Positions 1 through 11,675 of a DNA stretch of 64,000 nucleotides are shown here, piece by piece. Both the position numbers and the translations under genes were made by a program. Below the pieces are notes generated by a model. It had not been told where the DNA came from and ran no database searches. It saw nothing but the letters and a program-made list of their open reading frames with translations. The stretch is from Rotaria socialis. Taxonomy: Eukaryota > Rotifera > Eurotatoria > Philodinida > Philodinidae. How positions within the stretch are numbered: position 1 is the first letter of the stretch; every line of letters starts with the position of its first letter. The stretch is taken from NCBI GenBank assembly GCA_905331475.1, contig CAJNYU010002561.1:62001-126000 (forward strand). Direction: 5' to 3'.

Positions 1-1589
1 ATATCTTGAATAGTTTTCTGTCATCTCAAATTAAGCAATATATAAAGTTTAGCTACATTTATGCGTACAATAAAAAGACGTTATTCATAGTTTCGTATGT
101 AATAGGTAGTTTTTTTTCACATTTCATCAGATACATGTTCTCTAATGGTCGCTGTTTTGATAGGCATAAAATGGATAATGGGCACATATATCATGTCAAA
201 ATTAATGACAATTAATGAGAATTGATATATGTTTTGTCATCAAAGCCTGATTGTAAATATTTGTCAATATAAAATCTAAACAACATGTGCACCGGTCGCA
301 ACAATAAGATCAACAGATAGAAGCGAATTTAATTTCATTACAGTACAGTAGTCGTTCATTTAAAGATAATGATTATCCAATACCTAAAAGAATTAGATTT
401 TTGTTTTTATTTATAACTGTCAATCAATTTTGATCAACTATTACTATTGATTAGATTAAATGATCATTTAAAAGTGCTGGTAAATCATGCTAATTAGCGA
501 ACATTGAAATCTATCAACAATATATATGCCCTTAAAGTTCACAGCCAATACAGCCTTCATCAGACCTATGTTTCTGTGCTGTGAAACTCTATTATGCTGC
601 ATAAAGCTTTAGCCAAACCAAGTAGTTGCCTGTGGTTAGTAGACTTCATCCTGTGAACGGATTTTGTTGTAAATACTTGTGTCAGGAAAAACATTGAAAT
701 TATAATACTATCCAATCGATTGATCAAAGCCACGTTGTTAATGGTTTGTTCGATATTGAATCAGTCGGAAAAAAATCTTCAACTGAATTCAACACAGATT
801 TTCAATTTTTGATCCAGTAAAACTTGATGAGTATATATATGCAAATATGACGGTCATTATCGATACAACTTGAGTACAATATATATTCGAATTTCATATA
901 TCAAGTTTCTTCGATTATGAGTATCATATTAACCTATATGAATGAGTAAACAAAAATATCAAATAATTCCAAAAAATGTTTGCTTCTTCGTTTTAAGTTA
1001 TTTAGTAGCCGACAGATACTTTATTATTATTATTGTACTTGCTACTCTTCATTTTCATTCAACCTAGATGTCACTACTGTTCAGTTGATAAAAATATTAT
1101 TTTCGATAAATTCATACGAGAAAGAAAATTTGAAAATCATCACTTTAATTTAGACCATCTGATGAACTTATGTTAGAAATGAGGTGTGATTTTAAACAAG
1201 CAATATGAGTAGTAACTGTTCCTTTATTACGACCTCCGATTGAAACACTCTATATTTGGTTAGGATGTATGCTTATTTTATCAGGAATCCTTATAGAACA
1301 TTTGCATGGGCTCAATTGGTCAAACTGATTTACTTGAAAAGGTGATCGAATACATTTTGAGAAACACTCACTTGATAACTTCTCTTTACTGAAAAGGCGC
1401 GTGCTTCCAATAATCGATAATATCTTCATAATATGTGACGAGTTCTATGGCTCATTAAATTTCAATAATGATTCAGATGGTTGGAGTTGTGCTGCAAGCG
1501 AGTTGGAGATTTGAAACTAACGATGAGAGTAATAAATTCTCATACAGTACAATCATTTTCAAAAGATTTAAGGTGAAAGAGACATACTC
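1..1589. other. Gene-free stretch at left edge
   Basis: AT-rich sequence with frequent stops in all frames. I see no exon with a credible splice border, no RNA gene and no clear repeat. It presumably contains the upstream region of the gene starting at 1590. Confidence 0.5.
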
Positions 1590-3699
1590 ATGACTTCATC
1601 AACTACATTAAGTAAGTCCTTCTACTTTAAATTTGGTCAGTACACAAGTTCTCGAATCCCAATCGATGAACTGATAAGTACACATGACATTGAAAAATAT
1701 ACAGAGCAATTCTTCGGTGAGAAATTGCCTAAAGCTCGTCATGCTCAGTTTTACTGTTGTAAAACAAGAAAATTTACTATTATCAATGACGAAGTATTAC
1801 TAAGCGAAGATAACCCATTCCTAATCGATCTCCCAAGAACTGTAAAAAACGATGATGCTGGACCAGATGATTTAGTTGTGTATATTGTTGATGACACTGA
1901 TCTTATTGCAGAATCTAGTGTACCAAAGGGTATGTAGAAGTTTTTTGAAAACAAAATCAGTAAATATTTATATTTTTTTCATTCAGAAAATACAAACTGT
2001 CAAATATTGTCCGTTAATCTCGATGATGATGGAGACGACGCATTGTTAAATCTATTCGATGTCGATGGCATTGAAGGTGATGAAACTATTTTTTGCCTAT
2101 TTAAAAATTACAAAAAACAAATGCTGGTATTGTAGCTACATCAAAGAATAATATTTCGACAAGTGTCAATGAATATTTTTGCGATGCTGATTTATCACCA
2201 GACGCTCTTCTAGGTAAGTTTTTTCTAGAAAATAGCGCCCTTCCACATACATTTTAGTTAATTTTATTCATTTATTCAATAGGACTTGTCGAGAGAATAC
2301 AATATGAAAATCAAAATCCAGCTCCTATTTCGTTCAAAGAAAGCACAGCAACCATAAATAGTATTGAAGAAAATCATCACCTGCCAATAATTCGTTTTTC
2401 CCATGACGTTAAAAAAGTAGGTAATAAACATAATTATTTAACCAATGCATTTCGATTGGATCAACTGGCTATTAATCAAATTATTGTCAGTAGTACCAAA
2501 AAAGGTATCAGCTTTATTCAAGGCAACAAGACGGAACATGAAGAAAGAGATCAAGTTTTGCCCAGAATTCAAGTACGTATGTATGATTAAAAACGTTCAA
2601 TAATAAAATGAATAGATTAATATTTTTTCTGTGCCTCTGATAGATTGATCTCGTTCTTGAATGAATCAATTTCTTTGATTTTCATTTCTAAATAGACATA
2701 AATCAATCATCTTAGAAGTTAATTTTAAAAAAACTAACCACGTACGGGACGTATAAGATTATTGATATCTGGAAGAGCAATAGAACTCTTTGAAATAGGC
2801 GTCGAAAGTCGCTATAATCAACAGTGTTATCAGATCCATATCGGAAAACATTCATTGTATCCAGTTCTTGCTTTTTCTTAAGATATTTGAATTTTTCATT
2901 GAAATTTAAAAGCAAGCCTTTGAATTCTGCAAGCTAGCAGAGAAAATTATTGATAACTCGTGAAGAATAAGCAATAGAATGATTATACTTATCTTGTTGC
3001 AGATTTATTGTATTGAATTTTTTTCTTAAAGGGTCTTCGACAATTCAAAAATGAACCCTATACCAATCTATGCATATATGCCGTATATGAAGAATTAGGA
3101 GAAAATGGTGATCGAATTTGGTATGAACATTTAGATAAAAAATTTTTGCCAGAGAACGAATTGCAACCCGATGCACAACCTTACAATCCAATGAAATTTA
3201 GTTTAAGCACAATTGATTTAACCGAAAGTGGAGAATTTGTGTAATTTAATTTCAAATCTAAATTTTTGCTAACTTTATTTTGAATATATTTATTTTACTT
3301 TAGATTGAAAATATATATGCTAACAAAATGGGCTAAAGATAAACGTAAGACATTGCTTTATCGATTGGATGAAGCAAGTACTCGATTGCTACATGAAGCT
3401 CCTCATGAAATGCAAGCACCAAATAAACGCATTCCACCAGTTCGATTATTGGGTGTCATCGAAGATGGTAATGGTTTTATTTGGAATAGCTTATTTCTAT
3501 CAGATTTTATGCTACCATTTACGTAAGAAATACTCGAAACAATGACAACAAAAAAACGTATTTTACTCTATGCACTTTAGAAAAGTTCCGAAACGAACTC
3601 GTTCCGATTCTTTACAAAGTAATTTGATCTCATAGATCTCATAGAAATTGATCTGCTTTTTTTGTAGCAACCACCGGTGAATCCAAAAGGAAAAAATAA
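1590..3699 (+). CDS. Unrecognised eight-exon gene, 431 aa
   Basis: Exons 1590-1929, 1987-2076, 2136-2213, 2283-2572, 3032-3240, 3304-3522, 3581-3618 and 3668-3699 join with matching phases to 1,296 nt, from ATG to TAA. All borders are GT-AG; the second donor (GTGATG) is weak. The N-terminal ~170 residues are acidic, rich in D and E. The middle (residues ~170-400) looks like a beta-rich globular region with motifs such as LRQFKNEPYTNLCIYAVYEE and KIYMLTKWAKDKRKTLLYRL. The C terminus is basic (KRTRSD then KRKK), which could be a nuclear localisation signal. I do not recognise the family. A nuclear regulatory protein is one possibility but is only inferred from composition. The phase-consistent exons argue for a real gene; exon 2/3 borders and the last small exon are the least certain parts. 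Confidence 0.65.
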
Positions 3700-4638
3700 A
3701 AAAAAGTAGGATATTGAAAATAAACATTCTTGCTTAAATTGCATTTTATTTATTAGACTAGTCGTACAGCTGTTTATTAAATTATGCGAATTCCGGTCTT
3801 ACAAATCTCTTGTATATTTTATTTTTTGACAATAAAAATCTAGCCAAAATAGTAGCACTGTCTTCGATTATTATTTTTACGATTACAATATGGCACGTAT
3901 CCTTTGTTGAAATTTAGATAAAAAATGGCATGCTTTTGAACTACTGTACGATATTCAATGCTGCCACTATGAATATGTGTCATATACCAGAGTAATTCAA
4001 CCATACTGTCCAAAAGAAAAAAAAATCGTTTTTAGTATTGATGAAGTACGTTTCATAGCGTTTATTTGTAATCAAAGAAATCTTATTGCTTTGTTTCTAA
4101 AATTTGCTGAAATCAATGATTACTATGCAAGTATAATTGTAATTATTTACGGGAGTATGCTTCATAATTTGTCTTATGAATGAACACGGTCGATATTTGT
4201 TTGATTCAGAAAGAAAAAGTCAATCGACATAAACTATGCATGGCAGAGATAAAAGCCTGAAAATTGTACGACATTGAATATTTGATTGTACTATTGCGTT
4301 CGATTTTTGGAAGCTAGCTGCATGTTCAATTCTACGAAATATAGTAATTGTCTATGAAAACGAACTTCAACGAATGTATAAAATTCTCAAGGCATTGCTT
4401 TGCGTACTAGGGACGCATGGTTTTTGTTGTTCTAAATACGAGCAAGAGATAAGAATCGATACGTAATCATATTGTTTATCTATTTCGACCAATTAAAAAT
4501 AGTCGAGTGAATTCAACTGAAAATATTGTGAATATATTTCGAGTTTCTTAGAATGATTATAAATTTAAAATAATAGAAATCAGTAATAATTAAAAGGAAA
4601 TCGTTTAAGTTGACTAAAATTTAAATCCAATATTGTTC
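3700..4638. other. Intergenic stretch
   Basis: AT-rich with no supported exon. Short open frames here (for example 3977-4183) lack coding character. The left part is probably the 3' flank of the gene ending at 3699. Confidence 0.45.
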
Positions 4639-4644
4639 TTTATT
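4639..4644 (-). promoter_or_regulatory. Poly(A) signal AATAAA for the 4659-5042 gene
   Basis: TTTATT on the plus strand reads AATAAA on the minus strand, 15 nt past the stop codon of the small minus-strand ORF. This supports that ORF being expressed. Confidence 0.45.
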
Positions 4645-4658
4645 CAGTTGAAGTAGAT

Positions 4659-5042
4659 TCAAATAGCTGCTGCTGATGTTTGAGCATGTGGATTAATTGA
4701 AGCAATATGATCGCCGTGTATGTCGAATCTCCATTCAGTCATTGGACACGTAACACCATCAAACGGTTGTTCTAATGTTAATGTTTGTTCATTACCTTGA
4801 ACATCAATTCGAGAAACAATTTTACGGCAAGTAAATGTAGCTTCAGGTGTTGGTTGATATTCTCGTTCAGGTATAAACGCTCGACCACCGGAATCAAGTG
4901 TTACAGATATTGATTCGTCGTGTTTATTCTTTGAATTCGACGAATAATAAATTGTACATATGACTGATTTATCTGTTTTATTGGATACAGTTCCAGCGTA
5001 GACATGACGAGGTGTAATAAATAGAGCTTGCGAAGTAGGCAT
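4659..5042 (-). CDS. Small hypothetical protein, 127 aa
   Basis: Single uninterrupted frame from ATG at 5042 to a stop at 4659. The open frame extends a few codons further upstream, but only through a TTG, so the first ATG (MPTSQALF) was chosen. The protein has alternating hydrophobic/polar stretches (ALFITPRHVYAGTVSNK, VICTIYYSS, ATFTCRKIVSRIDVQ) typical of a small beta-sandwich, and a short low-complexity tail ending SAAAI. There is no signal peptide or membrane segment. An AATAAA lies just downstream. The gene sits tail-side of AP-1 mu on the same strand but ~500 bp away, so co-transcription is not implied. I do not recognise the family; a missing upstream exon cannot be excluded. Confidence 0.55.
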   Translation of the reverse strand: MPTSQALFITPRHVYAGTVSNKTDKSVICTIYYSSNSKNKHDESISVTLDSGGRAFIPEREYQPTPEATFTCRKIVSRIDVQGNEQTLTLEQPFDGVTCPMTEWRFDIHGDHIASINPHAQTSAAAI

Positions 5043-5538
5043 ATTCTTACTGCTTGTTCTCAATCGTAGAGTTAGTTACAATAAACTTCGTCTGCAATGA
5101 TACTTGATCCACTCACCGATACGTCTATGTTTATTTTTACGATTCTTCACTCACCGAACGCAACAACATAATGCATGAGAGAAATAATGTTATTACCATA
5201 GTATGCGATATAATAGCGAGTCATCGGGATGATTGATTTCGTTTTTTCTTTTAATTGCATTTTGTCTCCTGACATTGAAAATTGCACTCCTACTTCTGTC
5301 GTGAATCATAAAATTTGGTCATCGGCATTTAGTTTTAATCGTATTTTATATGATATATATATAATAATCATTATTCTCTTTATCTCGCAAATATTTGATC
5401 ATATACGAGCTTATAAATACTGAAAAAAGAAACTCTTTAGTTTTAGTAGGAATGCGAGTACGATGAGTGATGATGACAATGACGAATATACAAAAAAAAA
5501 AAAGAGAAAAGAAATGAAACTAAATGAAGAATGAAAAA

Positions 5539-7208
5539 TTATTGTGTACGAATTTGATAATCGCCATTTTGTGTTATATATCGAACCCAAGGTAATGCTT
5601 GATAACCGCTTTTTTCGATTATTTTTAAATATCGGACCTAAACACACATTTTTATAACAAATCAAAACAAATAATTTCTCTTTTACTTGAATGCCTGATG
5701 TAGTAAAATAAGGTATTTCAAATTTTACTTGAATAGGAGGTTTCGCTTCTAGATCTTGACTTTGAACACTTGGTAATTTAAAATGAGCACGCATCAAAAA
5801 TTCTTTTCCACCCTACAAACAGGTTGATTAACAAAATATGATATGAAATATCAAGAGTGAAGCAACAACTAACTGGAAAGGATTTAATTGACCAAACCAT
5901 AGAATTTTTTTCGGGAACATATTTAACAGCTCCGCTTGTTGTTTTAAATCGTCCTGTATCCGCATCGGATGGAACAGAAATAATGATTTCAACATTATTG
6001 GCTGTAGAACGACGTTTAAATTGAGACTTAGCTTTGATCATATATTCAACACGTGAATGAGAATGTTTTTCAATCGATGATTCAATCCAAATCAATGGTT
6101 TCACCTTAAATAGTTTAATTATATATGTATGAGTTCGTTTTGTTTTATTCGAAACTAAAAATATCTACTTGTGTATTAAGTCGATAAGACATTAATTCAA
6201 ATTCGCCATCTGGAGGAACGAATGAAATTGTTCGATCATTTTCAAACCGAGATAAACGAACACATTGATGAAATTTTACATCTTCTAATTCAACACCTTT
6301 GTTTTTGGTACCTAAATTATCAAGATAATAAAATATTCTAATCAATTCATTGCTGTAAATAAACATACGGCCAGTAGTTTCAAAAAGAATTTTATCATTA
6401 AGACCTAAACGTAATTCTGGCATACCAGTGAGATAAACACGCATTTTGATTGACCCATTAATTTCCGAACGAAGAACATTACCATTCGAACTAACCTATT
6501 TAGAAAATGAACAATAGTCAACGAATCTTCTGATACATGACAATAGGAAACTTACCAAGAGATTAACAGATTCAATAACATCAAGAAAAACCTCATTCTT
6601 TCGATATTTCAATCCATCCGATCGCCAACTGACTGTTTGAGTTAATGCTGGTGGCGGACGAACTTCTTCAAGTTTATGTCCTTCTTGCGTTATATATTCT
6701 TGGAGAATTTTTGAATCCGTTGATTGAGGAAAACCGAAATCCATGAGTTCATCCAATAATTCATAAACAATAACAAAATTATCTCGAATGGATTCTTCTT
6801 CAAGTTCTTTAAAATATTCACAGAATACACGGACACATTTGTAAAGAAATGATAAAACCATAATAACATTTGCATTGATCTTTGTAGTGCATACGACTAT
6901 AATTTTTAGAAATAAATACTTATAATATATTAGAAATAAAAGGAATTGAATACACACGATAAACATTATTATATTTTATATAGACAAAAGCAACATCACC
7001 ATGCTGAAATATAGGTGATAACTGAGATTCATCTTCTTTTTCTAATAATAGTTGCATGAATTTTTCAATAACATTCATTTCAATATCGCCACGATAATTT
7101 CGAGATATGAGCACCTAAATAATATTGAGATTTCTTGGAGGGTAAACAACAAACTTTTGAACTTACTTTGCCCTTCATATCTAGGATGTAGATAGCCGAT
7201 GCTGACAT
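5539..7208 (-). CDS. AP1M1: AP-1 complex subunit mu (mu1 adaptin)
   Basis: Eight exons (7167-7208, 6958-7114, 6556-6896, 6369-6495, 6169-6311, 5874-6104, 5687-5812, 5539-5637) give 1,266 nt, 421 aa; animal AP1M is ~423 aa. The medium chain of the AP-1 clathrin adaptor works at the trans-Golgi network and endosomes and binds Tyr-based sorting signals. The sequence begins MSASAIYILDMKGKVLISR, the longin-like N-terminal domain. It runs through FKELEEESIRDNFVIVYELL and the linker LQEYITQEGHKLEE, into the mu homology domain (FEIPYFTTSGIQVRYLKIIE) and ends GDYQIRTQ. LIWIESSIEKHSHSRVEYM is nearly unchanged from vertebrates. All splice phases fit and there is no lesion, so the gene looks functional. 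Intron 6312-6368 is 57 nt and free of in-frame stops, so its retention would insert 19 residues after TGR. Confidence 0.97.
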
Positions 7209-7259
7209 TGCTTATTGATTGTGTGGTACTTTAAAATAGAATGAGAACTAGCAAGTATC

Positions 7260-7276
7260 GAGAGAGAGAGAGAGAG
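7260..7276. repeat. (GA)n microsatellite
   Basis: Eight and a half GA units, ~50 bp upstream of the AP-1 mu start codon. It lies in what is probably the AP1M 5' flank or promoter. Such tracts can act as GAGA-type elements, but nothing here proves it. Confidence 0.7.
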
Positions 7277-8031
7277 TGGTAAGAGATAAGAAGAGATTTA
7301 AATTTCTTGTTACTTTTTTTCTACTCTATTTTCATCTCAATTTGCTGATTGATTAAGGCAATGAAACTTGAGTCTTAGTCATTCATTCATTCATAGTTAA
7401 CATCATCTAATCAAGATAGTTCGATCGATAGATGGCAGACGATGTCAGGCGTTTTGCTACAGCAAAGATATATATATATAGTATATCTATCTTCGTCTTG
7501 TGATCATATCAACTAGAACTAAGTTATTCAGGTCATTCTGTTTGATTTTGAAAGCCATATTAAAAAAATCGGTTGTGTTGAATAGACGGGAGCTGCACTA
7601 AAATTAATTTTGAACTGAAGGAATACTTCGTCCATATTATGAAAGATTTTGAAGACAAATTTAGTTATAATTATTTCTGTTGAGAAAAAAAATTTCAAAC
7701 AAACAGTCTCTTTCAGGATCTTTTATTTTTATAGAGGAAAAGAACATTGATCTGACGTTTGGAATATAAATTTTCTTATACTTTTAATAAAAAAAAATTC
7801 TCTTTATAAATAGATTGTCATATTACCAATAAAAAAAAACATTTTTATGCATCAACTATGTACCAACCACTGTGTTTCACGAACGCGTTTAGAGAAAACT
7901 CATTGTTTCGAAGCATATCTTTAGACAAAACGCATACCTGCATGTTTAACCTTTTATTTTGAAGCACGCTGAGGTTGAGACGAACTCATATCATTCTGTG
8001 CCTCTGATCACGTTTACTAGTGGATTGAAGT
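7277..8031. other. Intergenic stretch between AP1M and the GRAMD1-like pseudogene
   Basis: Divergent intergenic region. It contains a short TA-rich run near 7468-7485 and several poly-A/T tracts, and no supported exon. Confidence 0.45.
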
Positions 8032-8142
8032 CAAGGGGGGAGAAGCATATTTCTATGTATTTCTGTATTTCTGAAATACATAGAAATACAAAGAAAGTAT
8101 TTCGAAATAAATGGAAATACAGAAATACGCTTTTCCTCCTTG
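8032..8142. mobile_element. Palindromic MITE, copy 1
   Basis: About 110 bp with terminal inverted repeats: CAAGGGGGGAGAAGC on the left, and CCAAGGAGGAAAAGC when the right end is read in reverse. The interior is built of inverted ATTTCTGTATTTC / GAAATACAGAAAT blocks. A close copy (about 90% in the core) lies at 11555-11675. The CAAGG-type termini resemble hAT-derived MITEs, but I see no clear target-site duplication. It ends ~25 bp before the first ATG of the GRAMD1-like pseudogene. Confidence 0.7.
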
Positions 8143-9480
8143 GTGCGTATTCATAATTTGAAATTTATGTCGCATCACAATCATGAAGGCGAAAAAGCAA
8201 ATGTTGAAGACGAACCTTTGCAAAATGGTAATCATCAACATGAACCTTCAAATCAAAAATTTTTATCGATTATGGATCATTTAAAAATGAGAGTGCAACG
8301 AAACAAACTAGCAAAATTAAATTCACCGGATTCACCTGACGATGCATCATCGGTGAACATAAATGGGTATACAAGTAGCAAGAGCAATAAATCAGAAGGT
8401 CAGGAATCAACTCGAAGTGAACGTAAACAAATTGGAAATTCAGTTCGTTTTCATCGAAGTTCAGCATCGCTGTCAATTTTGGATGAAATGACAACCAATA
8501 AAGATTCAATCGACAATGATCATGAAAAAAGTATATGATAAACTTTTAAATAAGATATGTGAAAATATGAAATACTGTAAATTTTTAGATGACAAGATTG
8601 CGAAGGGCTTGCACAATTATATATTGGCTAATGGAAATAAAAAAAGTTCACCGTCCCGAAAACGGTCTTGAATTACGAACAAATTCTGTACCAATTAAAA
8701 TGAATAAAAAGACAGATGAATTAGAATTCAAATTCTTCAAAACAAATACTTTCTTTCTTGAAATACTTTACCGATCAGGTTTAAAAACACAAACTGAAAA
8801 AATCGAGCAAAGGTATGATTGTTTATTATTAAAAACAGAAAAAAGAGATTTCCTCGTTGTTTTGTTAAAATTTTGATAAATTTTCTGAATGAATTTCATA
8901 TCAAAGTTTTAATATTCTCAATCGTTTATTTTTTTATAGAATTTTCAAATTCGCGATGAAGATTTTCATACTATATTCGGTAATGTATCATCTAAAGAAC
9001 AGTTAATTGTTGGTATGTTATATATCGTTCAATATCATTACTGTACATCATCATTTTTTAGCTTATCCCTGTGCTTGGCAAAAAGAGATATCTACGCATG
9101 GACGTGTTTTTCTCTCAACGAACTATCTATCTTTTTATGCATGTTTTCTACAATCGGAAGAAAGTGTAAGTTATTGTCATGTGCTTCTTTTTTTTATTGT
9201 TATATACGACTAGAAAATCACATTCATATAGGTACAAATTCCTTATAAAGATATAACCAGTGTTACAAGAGAGGAATCTGCAGTTATTATTCCAAATGCC
9301 ATTAAACTGCGAACATAAAACGACGATGAATATTTATTTGGTTGCTATGTACCAAGAGAAAAAATTTTCGCCAATATATTTCGTATGTGGCAAAATGCTC
9401 TACTCGATCGAGTAATATTATTTTATTTTATCATTAAGAGAAGAAAATAAATGCGAAAACCTCGGATTTAAATCCGAGTG

Positions 9481-10377
9481 TTATGTGTACTTCAAAAAGT
9501 GAAAAGGTATATTCACTTTTTTTTTCTATAAGACATAGATCTCATCAAGATAATCCCTTGTCACTAAATTGCAAGGAGAAAATACAGGCGTGCTAAGTTA
9601 GCATGGACCACACTGTATGCGACCATATCCGGTGACCACTGACTCTACTCTTAGAGTGATATAATATCTTTAGAAATCACAGAAATTAAGTTCAGATTCG
9701 TGTTTAGCTTGGAAAACTGGGCAAGAAGAGTTATTTTTGAATGGATTTGCGCTTGTATCTAGCGGAATTACGATCGTAAGGAACCTCATGAATCTATAAG
9801 AGATATATGATAGATACAGGCATCAGTATTCTCCTAATAAATCGCCAATATTAATAGCTATCGAGTTCGGATTTTTACCTTTCGATAGTCCTTTTGACTA
9901 GCTACAAAACCAGGCATTTGAGAAAGCCCAAAACTACTGGTCATCTGAAATATATTTAGCCAATTTGGTTTCTGGATGCAGTTTTTGTGCATTTTTGAGA
10001 CCTTTTTCAGCCGATATTTTGTTAGAAAGCTACGATTTCGTTCAAAATTAATATCAGATTCGGAATCAGCGTTAAAAACTGAGTCGATTTATATGTGTTG
10101 TGAATAATTCTAAGAAAAATTGTTTTTTGAAAAATCCCTGTACCCCCCCTCAGGGTTGGATTGGCCAATAATGACAATTTTTTCGATAACTCAACCATTT
10201 CTTGGCGGATCCTTCTCATCTTCGAACTCGACTGAGACATTAATGAGGCTGAACTGTGTAGAAAATATCATCATGATCTAACTCTCCTTTCGAGAGTTAT
10301 CGTGTAAACGGACGGCCGGACGGCCGGACGGACACACTGACCGATTCTAGAGTGTACTCACTTTTTTGAGTACATAA
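9481..10377. mobile_element. Non-autonomous DNA transposon, ~0.9 kb
   Basis: The ends are inverted repeats: TTATGTGTACTTCAAAAAGTG on the left and, read in reverse, TTATGTACTCAAAAAAGTGAG on the right. There is no transposase frame. It lies wholly within intron 9412-10405 of the GRAMD1-like pseudogene. Near its right end is a GGACGGCC minisatellite (about 10309-10335). The superfamily is not resolved because I could not fix the target duplication. Confidence 0.65.
10309..10335. repeat. GC-rich minisatellite (GGACGGCC units)
   Basis: About three copies of GGACGGCC in an otherwise AT-rich landscape, inside the transposon at 9481-10377. Probably part of that element's sub-terminal structure. Confidence 0.7.
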
Positions 10378-10525
10378 AAAATAACCTCATCGGTTCTTTT
10401 TCTAGCCATTAGATTTTCATCAGTTACGAGCGATCATTGTTGTTGACCGACGGAGTCCTAGTGAATCAAATATTGATAGCGAAGAAGACATTAATACAGT
10501 GAATAGCGACGATTATATTCATAAG

Positions 10526-11554
10526 GTAAAAATATACTTGATTACTTTGGATGACCAGTTCGTTAACAAAAGCAGAACTGGACGGGGCCTATGCGTATTT
10601 ATTTTATTTTAAAAATATCGTTTGTTTCCTTCCCATACGTAATTTGCTGATCACCGTTTTTTCGTAATATATTTTGACTTTTTATCATATACAGTATTTA
10701 TCCTCTCAAAGCTATTCTCTGTCGATTATTAAATCACTACAAGTAATATCAACTGATCATACGTGTATCTATTAATCTTGTGCTTTTAAAGGTCGCGAGG
10801 TTACTGTATGGGATCGAACCAAATAAAACGAGTTAAAATTATTACTTTGATAGTCAATGAAATCAATAGCAGTAAAAACATACTTAAATTCATCTCGAAG
10901 ATATTTTTATTTTTTATAAAACACTTTTTTATCGATATTACCTGTCGATAAAAGTAGTTGCATATGTTTTTCTGATTGTTGAGATTTTCTACTGCATTTC
11001 TCCTATACATTTTTCTACGATCTATTAGGTGAATAGCTTATTGCATTTTGTTTTCATCGTTTATGGCCCGTTTCTCTTCCTGTTTTTTTTCACGCCCACT
11101 CTTCAATAGTTGACTGTCAATGAATAATAGGTGTGAAAAATAGATAGTAAAACTGCCTCATCCGACTGCTCCAGTTAAATGTGTAATTATACAGGTCTAG
11201 TATTGTGCGATTTGTTCTATGTAATTGGTTACACAAACGTTAAGTGATAAAAAACAGTTATTAATCGTCGAATTGTATTGGAAAATAATTGCAACAATTA
11301 TTTACACAACGAAGAGTAAATGAAAAATGAATGTGACATATGTCCTTGAGTTTGTATAGATCGGAATGCTATTTCCAACTTTGAATATAATAGATACTTG
11401 ACGACTTTGCTTATGTATTTCTTTTTCTGATTTAACTGGCACTATAGATTACGACAATCACCCTATCATACTAATTACAATAGGTTAAGGTTTAGAAAAT
11501 TTACGTAAAGCACAGTGCAAATTGCAAGGGTAATTTATTGTGTGAGTTGGCCGC
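10526..11554. other. Gene-free stretch after the GRAMD1-like pseudogene
   Basis: This is where VASt-domain exons would be expected, but none are visible. AT-rich, no supported exon or RNA gene. Confidence 0.5.
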
Positions 11555-11675
11555 AATGGGGGAAAAGCGCATTTCTATGTATTTCTGTATTTCTGAAATG
11601 CATGGAAATACACAGAAAGTATTTCGAAATAAATGGAAATACAGAAATATGCCCCCCCCCCATTGATTGAAACGC
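11555..11675. mobile_element. Palindromic MITE, copy 2
   Basis: About 120 bp bounded by CAATGGGGG and CCCCCATTG, with the same inner palindromic blocks as the copy at 8032-8142; only a handful of substitutions separate the cores. The right end has expanded to a run of ten C. Two copies 3.5 kb apart indicate a family rather than chance symmetry. Confidence 0.72.

Larger units (their letters stand above)
8167..10525 (+). pseudogene. GRAMD1/Aster-like gene, broken and truncated
   Basis: GRAMD1 proteins are ER sterol transporters with a GRAM domain, a sterol-binding VASt domain and a C-terminal membrane anchor. Recognisable exons are 8167-8530 (polar, Ser-rich N terminus), 8589-8812, 8940-9012 (NFQIRDEDFHTIFG), 9062-9165 (CAWQKEISTHGRVFLSTNYL), 9232-9411 (IPNAIKLRT, then FRMWQNALLD) and 10406-10525. 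The GRAM core and the FRMWQNALL segment match the family well. Lesions: an in-frame TAA at 9316-9318 inside the GRAM domain; a TGA at 8669-8671 plus a frame conflict in exon 8589-8812; and no VASt domain or anchor anywhere before the next gene. A ~0.9 kb inverted-repeat element occupies the intron 9412-10405. I call it a decayed copy; sequencing error alone would not explain the missing C-terminal half. Confidence 0.75.

Noticed and set aside
3977..4183. 68-aa open frame on the plus strand
   Set aside because: No ATG at the displayed start, no splice context or domain, and composition like the surrounding noise.
7959..8156. 65-aa open frame overlapping the MITE at 8032
   Set aside because: The frame is largely the palindromic repeat; the same artefact appears at the second copy (11501-11784).
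9461..9478. Perfect palindrome CTCGGATTTAAATCCGAG
   Set aside because: 18 bp next to the transposon end; too short alone to call a separate feature, probably part of the insertion site.
10800..10830. tRNA B-box-like GGTTCGATCCC on the minus strand
   Set aside because: No matching A box, acceptor stem or cloverleaf could be placed within 90 bp.
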